NCBI GenBank assembly: GCA_963702445.1
Contig: CAVPCZ010000025.1
Span: 215,687 to 279,686, forward strand
Direction: 5' to 3'
Source: CAVPCZ01 sp963702445
Lineage (GTDB): Bacteria; Bacteroidota; Ignavibacteria; UBA10030; UBA6906
Length of the DNA: 64,000 nt
The notes under the pieces were generated by a model. That model was not told the origin of the DNA and did not search any database. It saw only the letters and a program-made list of their open reading frames with translations. Shown piece by piece: positions 1 to 10,279 of the stretch. Position 1 is the first letter of the stretch, and each line of letters starts with the position of its first letter. The position numbers and the translations under genes were made by a program.

Positions 1-876
1 GATACCGGCGTCGTGACGGTGAACTACAGCAGGCCGTCCATGCGGGGACGGCGTATTCTGGGCGAGCTGGTCCCGTAGGACAGGGTGTGGCGCACCGGAG
101 CCAATCAGGCGACGCACCTGCGCACCACGCTGGATATCACCATGGGGGGCGTGCCGGTGCCGCGGGGCACATACACGCTCTGGTCGCTCCCGTCCCGCAC
201 GGGATGGAAGATCATCCTGAACAAGCAGACCGGGCAGTGGGGTACACAATACGACGAGCGGCAGGACCTTGCCCGTTTTGACGCATCACTTGCCACGCTC
301 CCCGTTGCGGCGGAGACCCTTACGGTCTCCCTGGAATCCACCGGAAAGGCCTCCGGCCTGTTGAAGCTGGTGTGGGAACAGACCGCACTGACCGTCCCGT
401 TTGAACGCACCGTGCATTCCCGTCCGTTAAGCCCCCCCGATTCCACACGGGCAAAGCTGAACGGAAAGCCTATCACGATCCGGTACAGCCGTCCGTTCAT
501 GCGGGGGCGCACCATCTGGGGGGTTGTGGTGCCGATGGATTCGGTGTGGCGCACCGGGGCCAATCTGGCCACGACACTGGAAACCGGAGCCGATCTGAAG
601 ATCGGGACGGCGGTTGTTCCGAAAGGCGCCTATACGCTCTATTCCATACCTTCCGATGCGGGCATGACCCTGATTATCAGCAAGAAACCGGGAGGCACTC
701 CGCCCGAATACGATCCGGCCTTGGACCTGGTCCGGCTTCCGCTCAAGCTGCAGAAGTCCGGAAGCATGGTGGATCCCTTCACGATACGTCTTGTGCCCGA
801 CGGATCCCGGCAGGTGACGCTGAAGATCTCCTGGGCCGACAGGACGTACAGCACGACAATCACGTTGAGAAAATAG
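1..876 (+). CDS. Tandem DUF2911 protein, 5'-truncated, internal TAG stop
   Basis: The reading frame enters from the left edge and holds two copies of the DUF2911 domain. Copy 1 runs from about base 1 to 400 and copy 2 from about 450 to 873. Both contain a VWRTGAN motif followed by an IGTAVVPKGAYTLYSIP-like stretch, which is typical of this family. A TAG stop at 76-78 lies just before the VWRTGAN motif of copy 1, where copy 2 has ATG (VPMDSVW) and the family usually has Tyr. Without that stop the frame is open from base 1. It is therefore either a nonsense mutation or a base error (TAC/TAT to TAG). A shortened product could begin at GTG 85, but that would cut domain 1. DUF2911 proteins are usually exported and have no established function. 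The N-terminus and any signal peptide lie outside the window. Confidence 0.75.
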
Positions 877-925
877 CCGCCGGGGGACATTCCGCCGCCG
901 CAGGCATACCACTCGAAAGCGCACT

Positions 926-2639
926 ATGGACATCAAAGGGAAGACCGTCCTTGTCATCGGCGGCTGGGGCCTCGTCGGGTCCGCCGTCTGCAGAAAATTC
1001 ATGGAAGAGCAACCGCGGCGAATCATCGTCACATCGCTCACCGAGGCCGAGGCGCGCGAAGCGGTGGCCGAACTTGCGAAGGATTATCCCGGCGCCGGCA
1101 AGAACTTCTTCGTCCCCTGGTGGGGGAATATTTTCGTCCGCGAGGAACTGAAGGATACGCCCCGCGAACGTATCCTGGGGAACCGGAAGTACCGCAAGAT
1201 GATCATCGAGGACATTCTGGATGAACTGAGCGGACCCGTGCTCGAGCGGGCAAGCCTGTACCGCCTCATGCAGAAATTCAAACCGGACATCGTCGTGGAT
1301 TGCGTCAACTCGGCGACCGGGATCGCCTATCAGGATATTTTCCAGGTATCACGCCGCGTGCTGAAAGAGGTCGACAGGGTGCGGAAACGCCCCGGGAAAC
1401 CGGATGCACTTCTGGAGGTCACCGAGCAGCTGCTCTGCACACTCTACGTGCCGCAGCTCATCCGGCACGTGCAGCTGATGTATCGTTCCATGCAGATTGC
1501 GGGCACGAAAATCTATCTCAAGATCGGCACAAGCGGCACCGGGGGTATGGGATTGAACATTCCGTACACACACAGCGAAGAACGGCCCGTCACGTGTGCT
1601 GCTCTCGAAATCCGCCGTCGCCGGTGCGCACACCCTCCTCCTGTTCCTCATGGGACGCACGCCCGATGCGCCGATAACGAAGGAAATCAAGCCCACCGCC
1701 GCAATCGCCTGGAAAGGGATCGGCTTCGGCGAGATTGCCAAACGCGGAAAGCCCATCCGCCTGGAAGACGCCACACTGGACAACGCCGTGAAGCTCCGGG
1801 GGAAGCTGCACATCAACATGACGAATGTCGCCAGACCGCGGGGCGAAACCCTCCGTTCGGTGTTCATCGATACCGGCGAGAACGGATACTTCTCGCGCGG
1901 GGAATTTGAGGCCATTTCCACACCCGGGCAGATGGAGTTTGTCACGCCGGAGGAAATCGCCGAATCCACGGTCTTTGAGATCAGGGCGGGCAACACCGGA
2001 CACGACATCATCAACGCGCTGGACAACGCCACGCTTGCGCCGACATACCGCGCGGGGTACATGTTTAACAGCGCCTTGAGCGCGATGCGCAAGCTGGAGC
2101 AGGAACACGGCGTCGATTCGGTGGCGTTCGAAATGCTGGGTCCGCCCCGTTTGTCGAAGCTGCTCTATGAAGCCTACCTGTTGAAGATTGCCTTCGGCGA
2201 TATCCGGACGGTTGCGCGCACGGAAACCAGCATCCTGAGCAAACGTCTGCTCGATTTGCTGGATGCGGACGATCAGCTCCGCGCGCAGATCATCTCCATC
2301 GGCATCCCGATTCTCCTGCCCGACGGGAAGTCCCTCGTGCGCGGGAGCACCATCAAAATCCCCCCGTTCCGCGGCGAAAACGAGCTCGCCATCGGCGCGC
2401 GCAGCATCGACCGGTGGGCCCATGACGGCTGGGTGGATCTCCGTGAGCAGAACATGAAGCTCTGGCGCCAGCGATTCACGCAGATCATCCACGACACCGA
2501 AAGACTGCCGGAACAGGAGACCAGCTCGCGCACGATGCACAACCGGGAATACTGGAAAAACATGACGGAGATCGACCCCGGAAAGATCTGCGGATGGATC
2601 TTCACCTACGAAGAAAAGGGCCGCAGGATGAAGGCCTGA
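926..2639 (+). CDS. NAD(P)-binding Rossmann-fold dehydrogenase-like protein (one frameshift)
   Basis: About 570 residues once a single extra C in the CCC at 1586-1588 is removed; the reading then continues ...HSEERPSRVLLSKSAVAGAH. The N-terminus has a dinucleotide-binding loop, VLVIGGWGLVGSAV (residues 8-21), as in extended short-chain dehydrogenases. A second conserved-looking segment is KIGTSGTGGMGLNIPYTHSE, directly before the frame change, followed by SAVAGAHTLLLFLMGR. I do not recognise a specific enzyme and assign no substrate. The long C-terminal half (after residue 225) has no motif I can name. It lies 49 bp after the DUF2911 gene and 8 bp before the hybrid kinase gene, so the three may be co-transcribed. 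The start ATG 926 gives the full nucleotide-binding fold. Confidence 0.65.
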
Positions 2640-2647
2640 CGCCCTTC

Positions 2648-4233
2648 ATGAACCCCGCATCTCACGAGCAGCCCGGCACCGTTGTTCCGGCCCGTATTCT
2701 GATCGCCGAGGACGAACGTATTGTGGCGGGCGACCTGCAGGCCCGCCTCCGCCGGCTGGGATACCAGGTGGCGGCGGTCGTCGCCACCGGCGAGGATGCC
2801 ATCGCCGCCGCCGCTCCTGCACCACCCCGACCTCGTCCTGATGGACATCCGCCTCGAAGGATCGATGGACGGCATACAGGCGGCGGATACCATCCACCGC
2901 CGTGACGGCACTCCGGTCATCTATCTTTCCGCCTACGCCGACACACAAACCGTCGAACGGGCAAAGGTCACCGAACCGCTGGGATACCTCATCAAACCGT
3001 TCGATGACAGCGAACTCCGGACCACCATCGAAATGGCGCTGTACAAGCGGAAGATGGATGACGACCGCCGGATGCTGGAGGCGCAGCTCCTTCAGGCACA
3101 GAAGATGGAGTCGATCGGGACTCTGGTTGTCGGACTCGCGCACAATCTGAACAACATCCTGGCCATCATTCTGGGGTATTCCTCCCGGCTGGAACGCGTA
3201 CCCGACGATCCGGCGAGAATCAGTCAGAGTGTCACCGCCATCAATCAGGCCGTCCGGCGCGGGGCGGCCCTGATACAGCAGCTCATCGGGGTCACCACCA
3301 AAGCCAACCTGCTGTTCTCTTCCGTCAATGTGAACAGGGTGGTCGACGACCTCGTCCAGATGGCGGCCGAAATCTTTCCGAAGACCATCACCTTCACCCG
3401 GAATCTCGACACCGCCGATCCGTTCATTTCCGCCGAACAAAACCAGCTGCATCAGGCGCTGTTGAACATTCTCCTGAATGCCCGCGATGCCATGCCGCAG
3501 GGAGGATCGCTGACAATCGCCACGGAGACTGTCGACGGGGGGGCGCTGCGGAGCCGCTTCCCCCACCCGCACGGGGGCCCCTACGTTCGCATTGCCATCA
3601 CCGATACGGGTGAGGGGATGGACGAGGAGACCAGACGCCATGCCTTCGAACCGTTTTTCACCACCCGGGACCGCGCCACATACACCGGTCTGGGGCTCTC
3701 GGTCGCCTACGGCATTGTCTCGAGCCACAAAGGATTCATTGACATCGACAGCGCGGCGGGCAGCGGGACAACGGTGCTCGTGTACTTCCCCGTGGAGTCG
3801 CGTTCCCCGTTCGTCCGTTCCGGTGGCGGATGAAGCCCCCGCCCGTCCGGCGGGAGGCCGGGAGACCATCCTGGTGGTGGAAGATGAAGAAATGCTCCGG
3901 TCGCTCGTGCGGGAGGTGCTGACCCGTTCGGGCTACGCCGTGCTGGAGGCGGCGGACGGGGAGGAGGGCGCCGACATTTTTTCCGCACACAAGGAGAGCA
4001 TACATCTGGTGTTGCTGGATCTGGGATTGCCGAAACTCTCCGGAGAGGAGGTTTTCGCACAGATTCGTGCCCGTGATCCTCTTGCGCGCGTGGTGTTCAG
4101 TACGGGGTACGTCAGAGAGCAGAAGACGGAAGAGCTGCTGCGGCTGGGGGCACGCGGGGTGGTGTACAAGCCCTACACCATTTCGAACATGCTGAAGACC
4201 ATCAGGGAGGTGCTCGACAGGCCGCGGGCCTAG
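2648..4233 (+). CDS. Hybrid histidine kinase, REC-HisKA-HATPase-REC (two frameshifts)
   Basis: About 527 residues after removing one extra base near 2810 (in a GCC run) and one between 3785 and 3830. The N-terminal receiver domain has ARILIAEDERIV, the phospho-acceptor in LVLMDIRLEGS and the Lys in YLIKPFD. A histidine-kinase core follows: the H-box is AHNLNNILAIILGYSS, an H-x-L-N-N variant of the HDFNN type. The ATPase has N-box NILLNARDAM, G1 DTGEGMD, F-box FEPFFTT and G2 GLGLSVAYGIV. A second receiver at the C-terminus has ILVVEDEEM, LVLLDLGLP and VYKPY. I see no membrane segment, so it should be cytosolic and take its signal through the first receiver or a partner protein. The last codons overlap the stop of the convergent Sel1 gene. 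Confidence 0.82.
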
Positions 4234-5772
4234 TTCCCCTCGGAGATGACAAACTGGGGTTCTTCCGGGCGGAGCGCATCGTGCATTCTCCGCAGCGCGC
4301 GGTAGGCATCCTGGCTTCCCCGCTGGGCTCCCGCCCTGTACCAGCGCGCCGCTTCGGCCGATGAACGCCGCACACCGAACCCCTGTTCGTAGCAGTACCC
4401 GAGCGCAACCTGGGAAAGCACCGACCCGTCATCCACTCCCCGCTGCAGAACGGCGAGCGCGGCGGCGGTATCCATGGCCGCTTCTTTTTCACGCACGCTT
4501 ATGACGGCAAGCCGGATCTCCGCCTCGCGGCTTCCCCGTTCCACGCCGCGGTGCCAGAGCCGCATGTGCTTCCGCCGCATCACGCTGCACCCATCGGCCG
4601 GAGTAGTACCAGAGACCCAGTTCGTGAAGTGCGGGCAGATGATCACGATCCGCGGCTTTACGCAGTTGCTGCACGGCCTGAGCCGGCGTCAGCAGCGCCT
4701 CTCCCTGCAGGAAAAATTGCTCAAAGCCAAGCGCCATTGCCACCGCCCAGGCATACTCGGCATCCGCCTCATCCTTTCGCGCCCGCGTCTTGATATCGGC
4801 CACCACCGAGGGATCCTGCAGGAGGCGCCAGAGCATCTCCCCGGCACGCGGCGAATCCATGCGTACGGCGCGCAGATAGTACAACGTCGCAAGCACTTTG
4901 TCGGGCCTGACGGCAATACCTTTCTCGTAACAGCGCCCGAGCAGGGCGAGCGCTTCCGGACTTCCGACTTCCGCCGCCGCCCTGATCCCCTGCAGGCTCA
5001 CCGAGTCCACATCCGCCTCGTTTTCCAGCAATGACGAAAGGCCGAGCGCTTTCTTCATCTCCGGTTCGATGCCTGTGAGGGCATTTTTCAGGAGGGAGAC
5101 CTGTGCCGTCTGCCCCCCCGTATCGGCTTCGGAAATGCCAAAGACCGGCAGCGGTGTCCCTCCGGACTCAGCCGGCGCATGGGCGGCAGCCTGCTGCTTG
5201 CGTTTTTCCAGATCCACAAGCACTTCCTTCGCAGGTTTGTACTTCGCCTCATCCGCCTTGCGCACCCAGTACAGCGCGCGCTCAACGTCCATGGGGACGA
5301 CCATGTTGTCCGTGTAGAAGAGCCCGACGATATGCTGGGCCTCGGGCATGCCGGCCTCGGCGCAGGAAAGGAAAGCACGGAATGCCTCGAAGGGATTCCA
5401 GGGAACCCCCCATCCCTGATACAGGAAGATGCCCAGATTGAAGCGCGAAGAAAGCATGTTCTGCGCCGATGCCTTTGCAAACCAGTATGCGGCCTTTACC
5501 GTGTCCGGCTCGATCCCCCTGCCGAGCATGTACCGTATGCCCAGTTCATGCTGGGCGATCGGGTCGCCGGCATTGGCCTTTCGTGACACGAGAAAGGACT
5601 GCCAGATCTCGTACAGAACGTCGGATTGTTCAATCAGGGGGGGTTGCGCGACGTGCGGCTTCTTGAACACGGGACTGTCCGGCTTTTCCTGCGGCGCAGG
5701 TGATTGTGCCGGAGCAGTCCGGGGAAATCCGAGGAGAAAACAGAAGAACACGACATGGCGAGTGTACCGCAT
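4230..5772 (-). CDS. Exported Sel1-repeat protein (one frameshift)
   Basis: About 513 residues after one extra base near 4560. An N-terminal signal peptide is visible (MRYTRHVVFFCFLLGFP, with a likely cut after APAQ). Sel1/TPR-like helical repeats follow, for example AQHELGIRYMLGRGIEPD, ALALLGRCYEKGIAVRPD and SQVALGYCYEQGFGVRRS. Such repeats act as protein-binding scaffolds. It is the last gene of the TolC-MacB-like export operon: permease 2 ends with TGA at 5775-5777. I take ATG 5772 as start, but a GTG at 5778 overlapping that stop is also possible. The role may be to scaffold envelope proteins, but nothing in the sequence names a partner. Confidence 0.8.
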
Positions 5773-5774
5773 CG

Positions 5775-7032
5775 TCACTCGTACCGCAGGGCGTCAATGG
5801 GATCCAGGGTCGCCGCCTTCCATGCAGGATAGACGCCGAACACAAACCCCACCAGCGAGCAGGCGCCCACGCCGATGAACGCCCAATCCCAGGGAATGAT
5901 GGCCGGAACCTCAAGCAGAAGTCCCACAACGTTCCCGCTGAGAATGCCGAAGACGACACCGATAAGCCCGCCCAGCTCGCAGAGGATGATCGCCTCGATC
6001 ATGAACTGTGTGAGGATGTTCTTTCTCTGTGCCCCGATGGCCTTGCGAATGCCGATTTCGCGCGTCCGTTCGGTGACGGAAACCAGCATGATGTTCATGA
6101 TCCCCACACCCGCCGCGAGCAGCGCAATCGAACTGACGAGCAGCACGCCGAGGCGGAGGTAGAGCGTAAATTCGTTGAACTGTTTGATAAGCGAGTCATT
6201 CGAGAAGAACGCAAAATCATCCTCCGCCCCCGGGGGCACGTTCCGTGCCGTCCGGAGAATGGAGCGGGTCTGTTCGATCGCATCTTCCAGCACCTCGCGG
6301 TTGAGCGCCTTCACCATGATATTGACGCTCCGGGAGGTTTTGCCGTATTTCTGGAAAAAGGTGGTAATCGGGATGGCGCCGAAAAAGTCCTGGTTGCCGC
6401 CCAGGTTGCCGCCCTTCTTCGCAAACACACCGATCACGAGGTAGAGTGATCCATCGACGCGCACGGTCTCGCCGATAGGATTGATGCTTGGCGGAAAGAT
6501 CTTCTCCGTCACCGCCTGTCCCAGGACGATAACACGCCGTGCCATGTCCAGGTCCTGCGCATTGAACGGGCGCCCGACCTCCACGACCCAGTCGTTTGTC
6601 ACGAGCCCGTCAATATTTTCTCCGCCGATCTGGAAATTCGGGTTTGTTTTTTCCCCGTTCCATACCAGCACCTTGCCGAATTGCCATACCTCCAGACCCA
6701 CCGCCGCTGCCAGGGTCGCCTTCTCACGCACCTGTGTCGCCTGTTCCAGGGTGATGTCCTTGCGGTTACGGAACCTCCGGCGGTCGTCCGGTCCCGTATT
6801 GAACGCCGGGATACTTCTGCACCTGGAAGGTGTTCGCCCCCAGCTGCATCATCCCCTCTTCGATGCTGTTTTGCAGCACGCCAACCGCAGTCATGACGGA
6901 GATGATGGAAAACACACCCACGGCGATGCCCAGCAGGGTCAGCACCGACCGGAGTTTGCTCGTCCGGATGGCACTTAACGCCATCTGCAGACTTTCGCGG
7001 AGATGCGCCCATTCCAGAACAAGTTTACTCAT
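5775..7032 (-). CDS. MacB-type ABC transporter permease, second copy (one frameshift)
   Basis: About 418 residues after one extra base between roughly 6735 and 6790. Layout is that of FtsX/MacB permeases: one N-terminal membrane helix (SVLTLLGIAVGVFSIISVM), a large periplasmic MacB_PCD domain, and three C-terminal helices ending with GVYPAWKAATLDPIDALRYE. The coupling-helix region TERTREIGIRKAIGAQRKNI is typical of the family. It overlaps the first permease by 8 bp, so it is probably translationally coupled. Two related but non-identical permeases suggest a heterodimeric transmembrane unit, not the usual MacB homodimer. The ATPase domain is encoded separately at 8265-8984. Confidence 0.85.
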
Positions 7033-8248
7033 ACCGTAAAGCCTCCACGGGGTCCATTTTTGACGCCCGGTATGCGGGCAGGAATCCGGATATCACCCCC
7101 ACCACGAGCGAGATGAAGATGGAAATAAACACCACGGACATCGGCATTGCCGTCGGGAGAACCTGATCCACCACCAGGCTCAGGGGGAAGGCGATGGCCA
7201 GACCGATGAGGCCTCCGATGAGGCAGAGGCTGGCGGATTCGATAAGAAACTGCAGCAGGATGGTGCGCTGCCGCGCACCGATGGCCTTCCGGATGCCGAT
7301 TTCTTTTGTGCGCTCGCTTACCGAAACGAACATGATGTTCATGATACCGATGCCGCCGACGAACAGCGACAGCCCTGTAATGAACAGGCCGATGGATGCG
7401 ATGACCAGGCTGATCGGCGCGAAGGTGGCGGTGAGCAGCTCCTGTTGATTGATATTGAAATCGTTGGTCTTGCCGGGGGCCAGGTTCCGCAGTTTGCGCA
7501 TGATCCCTTCGAGTTCCATCTTGGCGTCTTCCAGCTGGGTCAGATCCGCCACGCGGACCTGGATGGTGACGTCCCGACGCCCGCCGAATTTGCTCTGGAA
7601 TGAGAGCAGCGGCACAAAAACCCGGCTGTCCGCTGTAAAGATACCGAACAGACCACCCTGTTTTTCCACCGTCCCGACCACCGTATAGGGATGCCCGGCC
7701 ACACGGATCACTTTGCCGATCGGGTCCTCGAGGGGGAAGACATTTTCCACGATGTTGGCGCCGATCACACACACCGGACGGCCGCCGTTGGATTCCTCAG
7801 CGGTGAAGAACCGGCCGTCCGCAAGCGTGACGCCCGCCGCGTTGATGTACTGGTGCGTCGTCCCGCTCACGAAGGCATCCTCGATGCTTGCATTACCGCG
7901 GTAGACTCTCCGCCGCGTGGCCACGACCGGCGCCACCGCATCGCTCATGGTGGCCTGCCGTTCGATTTTCGCCGCATATTCCACCTTCATCTGCCGGCGG
8001 TTCCGGATCAATGCCCAATCCTCGTTGCCCACCCACGGAAACCGCTGTATGTAGAGGACGTCCGTGCCGAACGCCGCGGCGCTCCGGTCAAAGGCCCGGT
8101 TGACACCCTCGATCGCCGTGGCCATCAGGGTCACCGAGACAATGCCGATGACGATGCCGAGCGTGGTAAGCACGGACCGCATCGTGTTCGCCCGGATCGC
8201 CCGGAACGAAATGCGCAGACCTTCTTTCAACTCCGTCATGAAGTACAT
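7025..8248 (-). CDS. MacB-type ABC transporter permease, first copy
   Basis: Complete, 407 residues. It has an N-terminal membrane helix (SVLTTLGIVIGIVSVTLMAT), a periplasmic MacB_PCD domain, three C-terminal membrane helices, and the motif SERTKEIGIRKAIGARQRTI followed at the end by AYRASKMDPVEALRYE. These are standard FtsX/MacB features. The ATG at 8248 is preceded by AAAGGA at a 6-nt spacing. It lies 16 bp after the ATPase gene and overlaps permease 2. With the ATPase, adaptor and TolC protein it should form a tripartite pump spanning both membranes. The substrate (drug, lipid, peptide or siderophore) cannot be read from sequence. Confidence 0.9.
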   Translation of the reverse strand: MYFMTELKEGLRISFRAIRANTMRSVLTTLGIVIGIVSVTLMATAIEGVNRAFDRSAAAFGTDVLYIQRFPWVGNEDWALIRNRRQMKVEYAAKIERQATMSDAVAPVVATRRRVYRGNASIEDAFVSGTTHQYINAAGVTLADGRFFTAEESNGGRPVCVIGANIVENVFPLEDPIGKVIRVAGHPYTVVGTVEKQGGLFGIFTADSRVFVPLLSFQSKFGGRRDVTIQVRVADLTQLEDAKMELEGIMRKLRNLAPGKTNDFNINQQELLTATFAPISLVIASIGLFITGLSLFVGGIGIMNIMFVSVSERTKEIGIRKAIGARQRTILLQFLIESASLCLIGGLIGLAIAFPLSLVVDQVLPTAMPMSVVFISIFISLVVGVISGFLPAYRASKMDPVEALRYE

Positions 8249-8264
8249 CTGTATCCTTTCGGGG

Positions 8265-8984
8265 TCAGGAGGCCTGCACCGCGGGCCGGCTCTTGCGTTT
8301 TGTCACCAGTTCATCCGTCTCCACTTTGCCGTCACGCAGCCGCACCACGCGGTGCGCATGCTCGGCGATATCCGCCTCGTGCGTCACCAGAATAATCGTG
8401 TTCCCCTGGTCGTGCAGCTCCTGAAACAGCGCCATGATCTCTTCGCCGGTTTTCGAATCCAGGTTTCCCGTCGGCTCATCAGCCAGAATAATCGAGGGAC
8501 GCGTCACGAGCGCACGTGCAACCGCAACGCGCTGCCGCTGGCCGCCTGAAAGTTCATTCGGCTTGTGATGCACCCGGTCGCCCAATCCCACATGCTGCAG
8601 CGTCTCCATCGCGCGGCGCTTCCGCTCTGTGGCACCGATCCCTCCGTAGATCAACGGCAGTTCGACGTTGTGGAGGGCATCGGAGCGGGGCAACAGATTG
8701 AAGGTCTGGAAGACAAACCCGATCTCCTTGTTCCGTACCTTCGCCAGGTCATTGTCGCCCATCTCGCTGACGTTGACGCCGTTGAACTGGTAGAGCCCGG
8801 AGGTCGGCGTATCCAGGCACCCGATGATGTTCATCAGGGTCGACTTGCCGGAGCCGGAAGGGCCCATGATCGCCACATATTCGTTTTTGCCGATCGACAC
8901 GTTCACGCTCTGCAACGCGTGCACCTCCTCCACGCCGCCCATCTCATAGGTCTTGACGATGTCCTTCAGCTCGATGACGTTCAT
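8265..8984 (-). CDS. MacB/LolD-type ABC transporter ATP-binding protein
   Basis: Complete, 239 residues. Walker A is GPSGSGKST, the Q-loop FVFQTFNLLP, signature LSGGQRQRVAVARAL, Walker B IILADEPTGNLDS and the H-loop VTHEADIAEHA, all canonical. The GNLDS after Walker B and the LLPRSDALHNVELPLIYGG stretch place it with LolD/MacB ATPases. It powers the two adjacent permeases. The adaptor gene ends 4 bp upstream and permease 1 starts 16 bp downstream, so the operon order is tolC, adaptor, ATPase, permease, permease. Apart from a short charged and basic C-terminal tail after the H-loop, the protein is of the family's usual length. Confidence 0.93.
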   Translation of the reverse strand: MNVIELKDIVKTYEMGGVEEVHALQSVNVSIGKNEYVAIMGPSGSGKSTLMNIIGCLDTPTSGLYQFNGVNVSEMGDNDLAKVRNKEIGFVFQTFNLLPRSDALHNVELPLIYGGIGATERKRRAMETLQHVGLGDRVHHKPNELSGGQRQRVAVARALVTRPSIILADEPTGNLDSKTGEEIMALFQELHDQGNTIILVTHEADIAEHAHRVVRLRDGKVETDELVTKRKSRPAVQAS

Positions 8985-8988
8985 GGTC

Positions 8989-10257
8989 TTACGCCCCCTC
9001 GCCGGGCTTCTTCTGTCCGGGTTTCTTCGGCTCTTCGACGCGGACCTTGGCGCCGTCCTCCAGCTCGCGATTGATCGCCTTGTAGCTTCCGGAGATCACC
9101 TGCGCGCTGTCCTTGAGGCCCTCGACGATCTCCACATAGGCGTCGTCGCTGATCCCCCGCTTCACCGTGGTCGCCTTCGCCACGCCGTTGTCAACGATGA
9201 AGACGATTTCCTTGGGCTTGTTTTCATCCTTCTTCTTCAGCGTCGTTCCCGCGGTCATCACCGCGCCGCTCTGGCCGTCTCCCTGCGGTTCCTTCATCTC
9301 CTCCTTGGGCATGCGGGTCGTCACGCACTGAATGGGCACGCTCAACACGTTCTGTTTGGTCTCCGTTTCGACGTCCGCGGTCATGGACATGCCCGGGCGA
9401 AGGATGATGCCCGTATCCACGACGCGCATTTTCACCTCGAAATTGGTGACCTCTTCCTGCGTGCCCAGTCCTTTGGACTTGGCGGTGTTGGCGATTTCGT
9501 AGACCACGGCATTCACCTTCCGGTTCGGGAAGGCGTCCACTTCGATCCGGGCGGTATCGCCGAGCGAAACCAGAATGACGTCGTTTTCGCTGACGTCCAC
9601 CCGGGCTTCCATGCGCGAGAGGTCGGCAATGGTCATGACGTCCGTTCCCTGGAACTGCACCGTGCCGAGGACACGCTCACCGAGCTCGGAGTTGAGCTGG
9701 CTGATCGTCCCGTCCATCGGGGAGAGCACCGTGGTTTTCCGGAGACTCTCGTTCGCCTGGTCGAGGGATGCCGTGGCCTGCGCGAACTGGGCTTTGCTGG
9801 ACTCATACGCGGCGCGCGCCTGGTCGTATTCCGTTCCCGACACGAGGCCTTTCTTGTAGAGGGACTCGATACGGCGGAACTCCGGCTCGGTTCTGCTCAG
9901 ACCCGCTTTGGCCGAGAGCAAGCCGGCCGCAAACTGGTCACGCTGTGCCATGTAGAAATCCGGTTTGATCTTCATGAGAAGATCGCCCTTCTTCACCCGC
10001 TGTCCTTCCTTCACCGGGAGCGCGGTGATCTCACCGCTGACCTCCGGCGTGATCTTGACCTGCACCTCCGGCTGGATCTTCCCGGTGGCCGTCACCAGCT
10101 GCGTGATCGTGCGCGGCAGGACTTTTTCCGTCTGGACGGTAATCACCGGTTCCTTGCGGCTGCCGAGAAACACCACCACGCCGAGCGCGATGACCACAAG
10201 GCCGAGAATGGAGAAAATGATCAGCTTTTTTCTTGACTTCTTTCCGTTCTTCGCCAT
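8989..10257 (-). CDS. Periplasmic adaptor protein of tripartite efflux pump (HlyD/MacA family)
   Basis: 422 residues from ATG 10257, chosen because AAGGAG sits 8 nt upstream; an in-frame ATG at 10275 has no such signal. A basic N-terminus (MAKNGKKSRKK) and one membrane helix (LIIFSILGLVVIALGVVVFL) anchor it. The biotinyl-lipoyl half-motifs (VQVKITPEVSGEITALPVKE and TTVLSPMDGTISQL) flank a coiled-coil hairpin around AKAGLSRTEPEFRRIESLYK, as in MacA. The C-terminus is charged (VEEPKKPGQKKPGEGA). It should bridge the MacB-like permeases and the TolC protein encoded 22 bp upstream. It lies 4 bp before the ATPase gene. Confidence 0.9.
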   Translation of the reverse strand: MAKNGKKSRKKLIIFSILGLVVIALGVVVFLGSRKEPVITVQTEKVLPRTITQLVTATGKIQPEVQVKITPEVSGEITALPVKEGQRVKKGDLLMKIKPDFYMAQRDQFAAGLLSAKAGLSRTEPEFRRIESLYKKGLVSGTEYDQARAAYESSKAQFAQATASLDQANESLRKTTVLSPMDGTISQLNSELGERVLGTVQFQGTDVMTIADLSRMEARVDVSENDVILVSLGDTARIEVDAFPNRKVNAVVYEIANTAKSKGLGTQEEVTNFEVKMRVVDTGIILRPGMSMTADVETETKQNVLSVPIQCVTTRMPKEEMKEPQGDGQSGAVMTAGTTLKKKDENKPKEIVFIVDNGVAKATTVKRGISDDAYVEIVEGLKDSAQVISGSYKAINRELEDGAKVRVEEPKKPGQKKPGEGA

Positions 10258-10279
10258 GAACGCGACTCCTTCCATCCGA

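Noticed and set aside
1..876. Pyrrolysine or other recoding at the TAG in DUF2911
   Set aside because: No recoding genes are in view, and the contig has many base errors.
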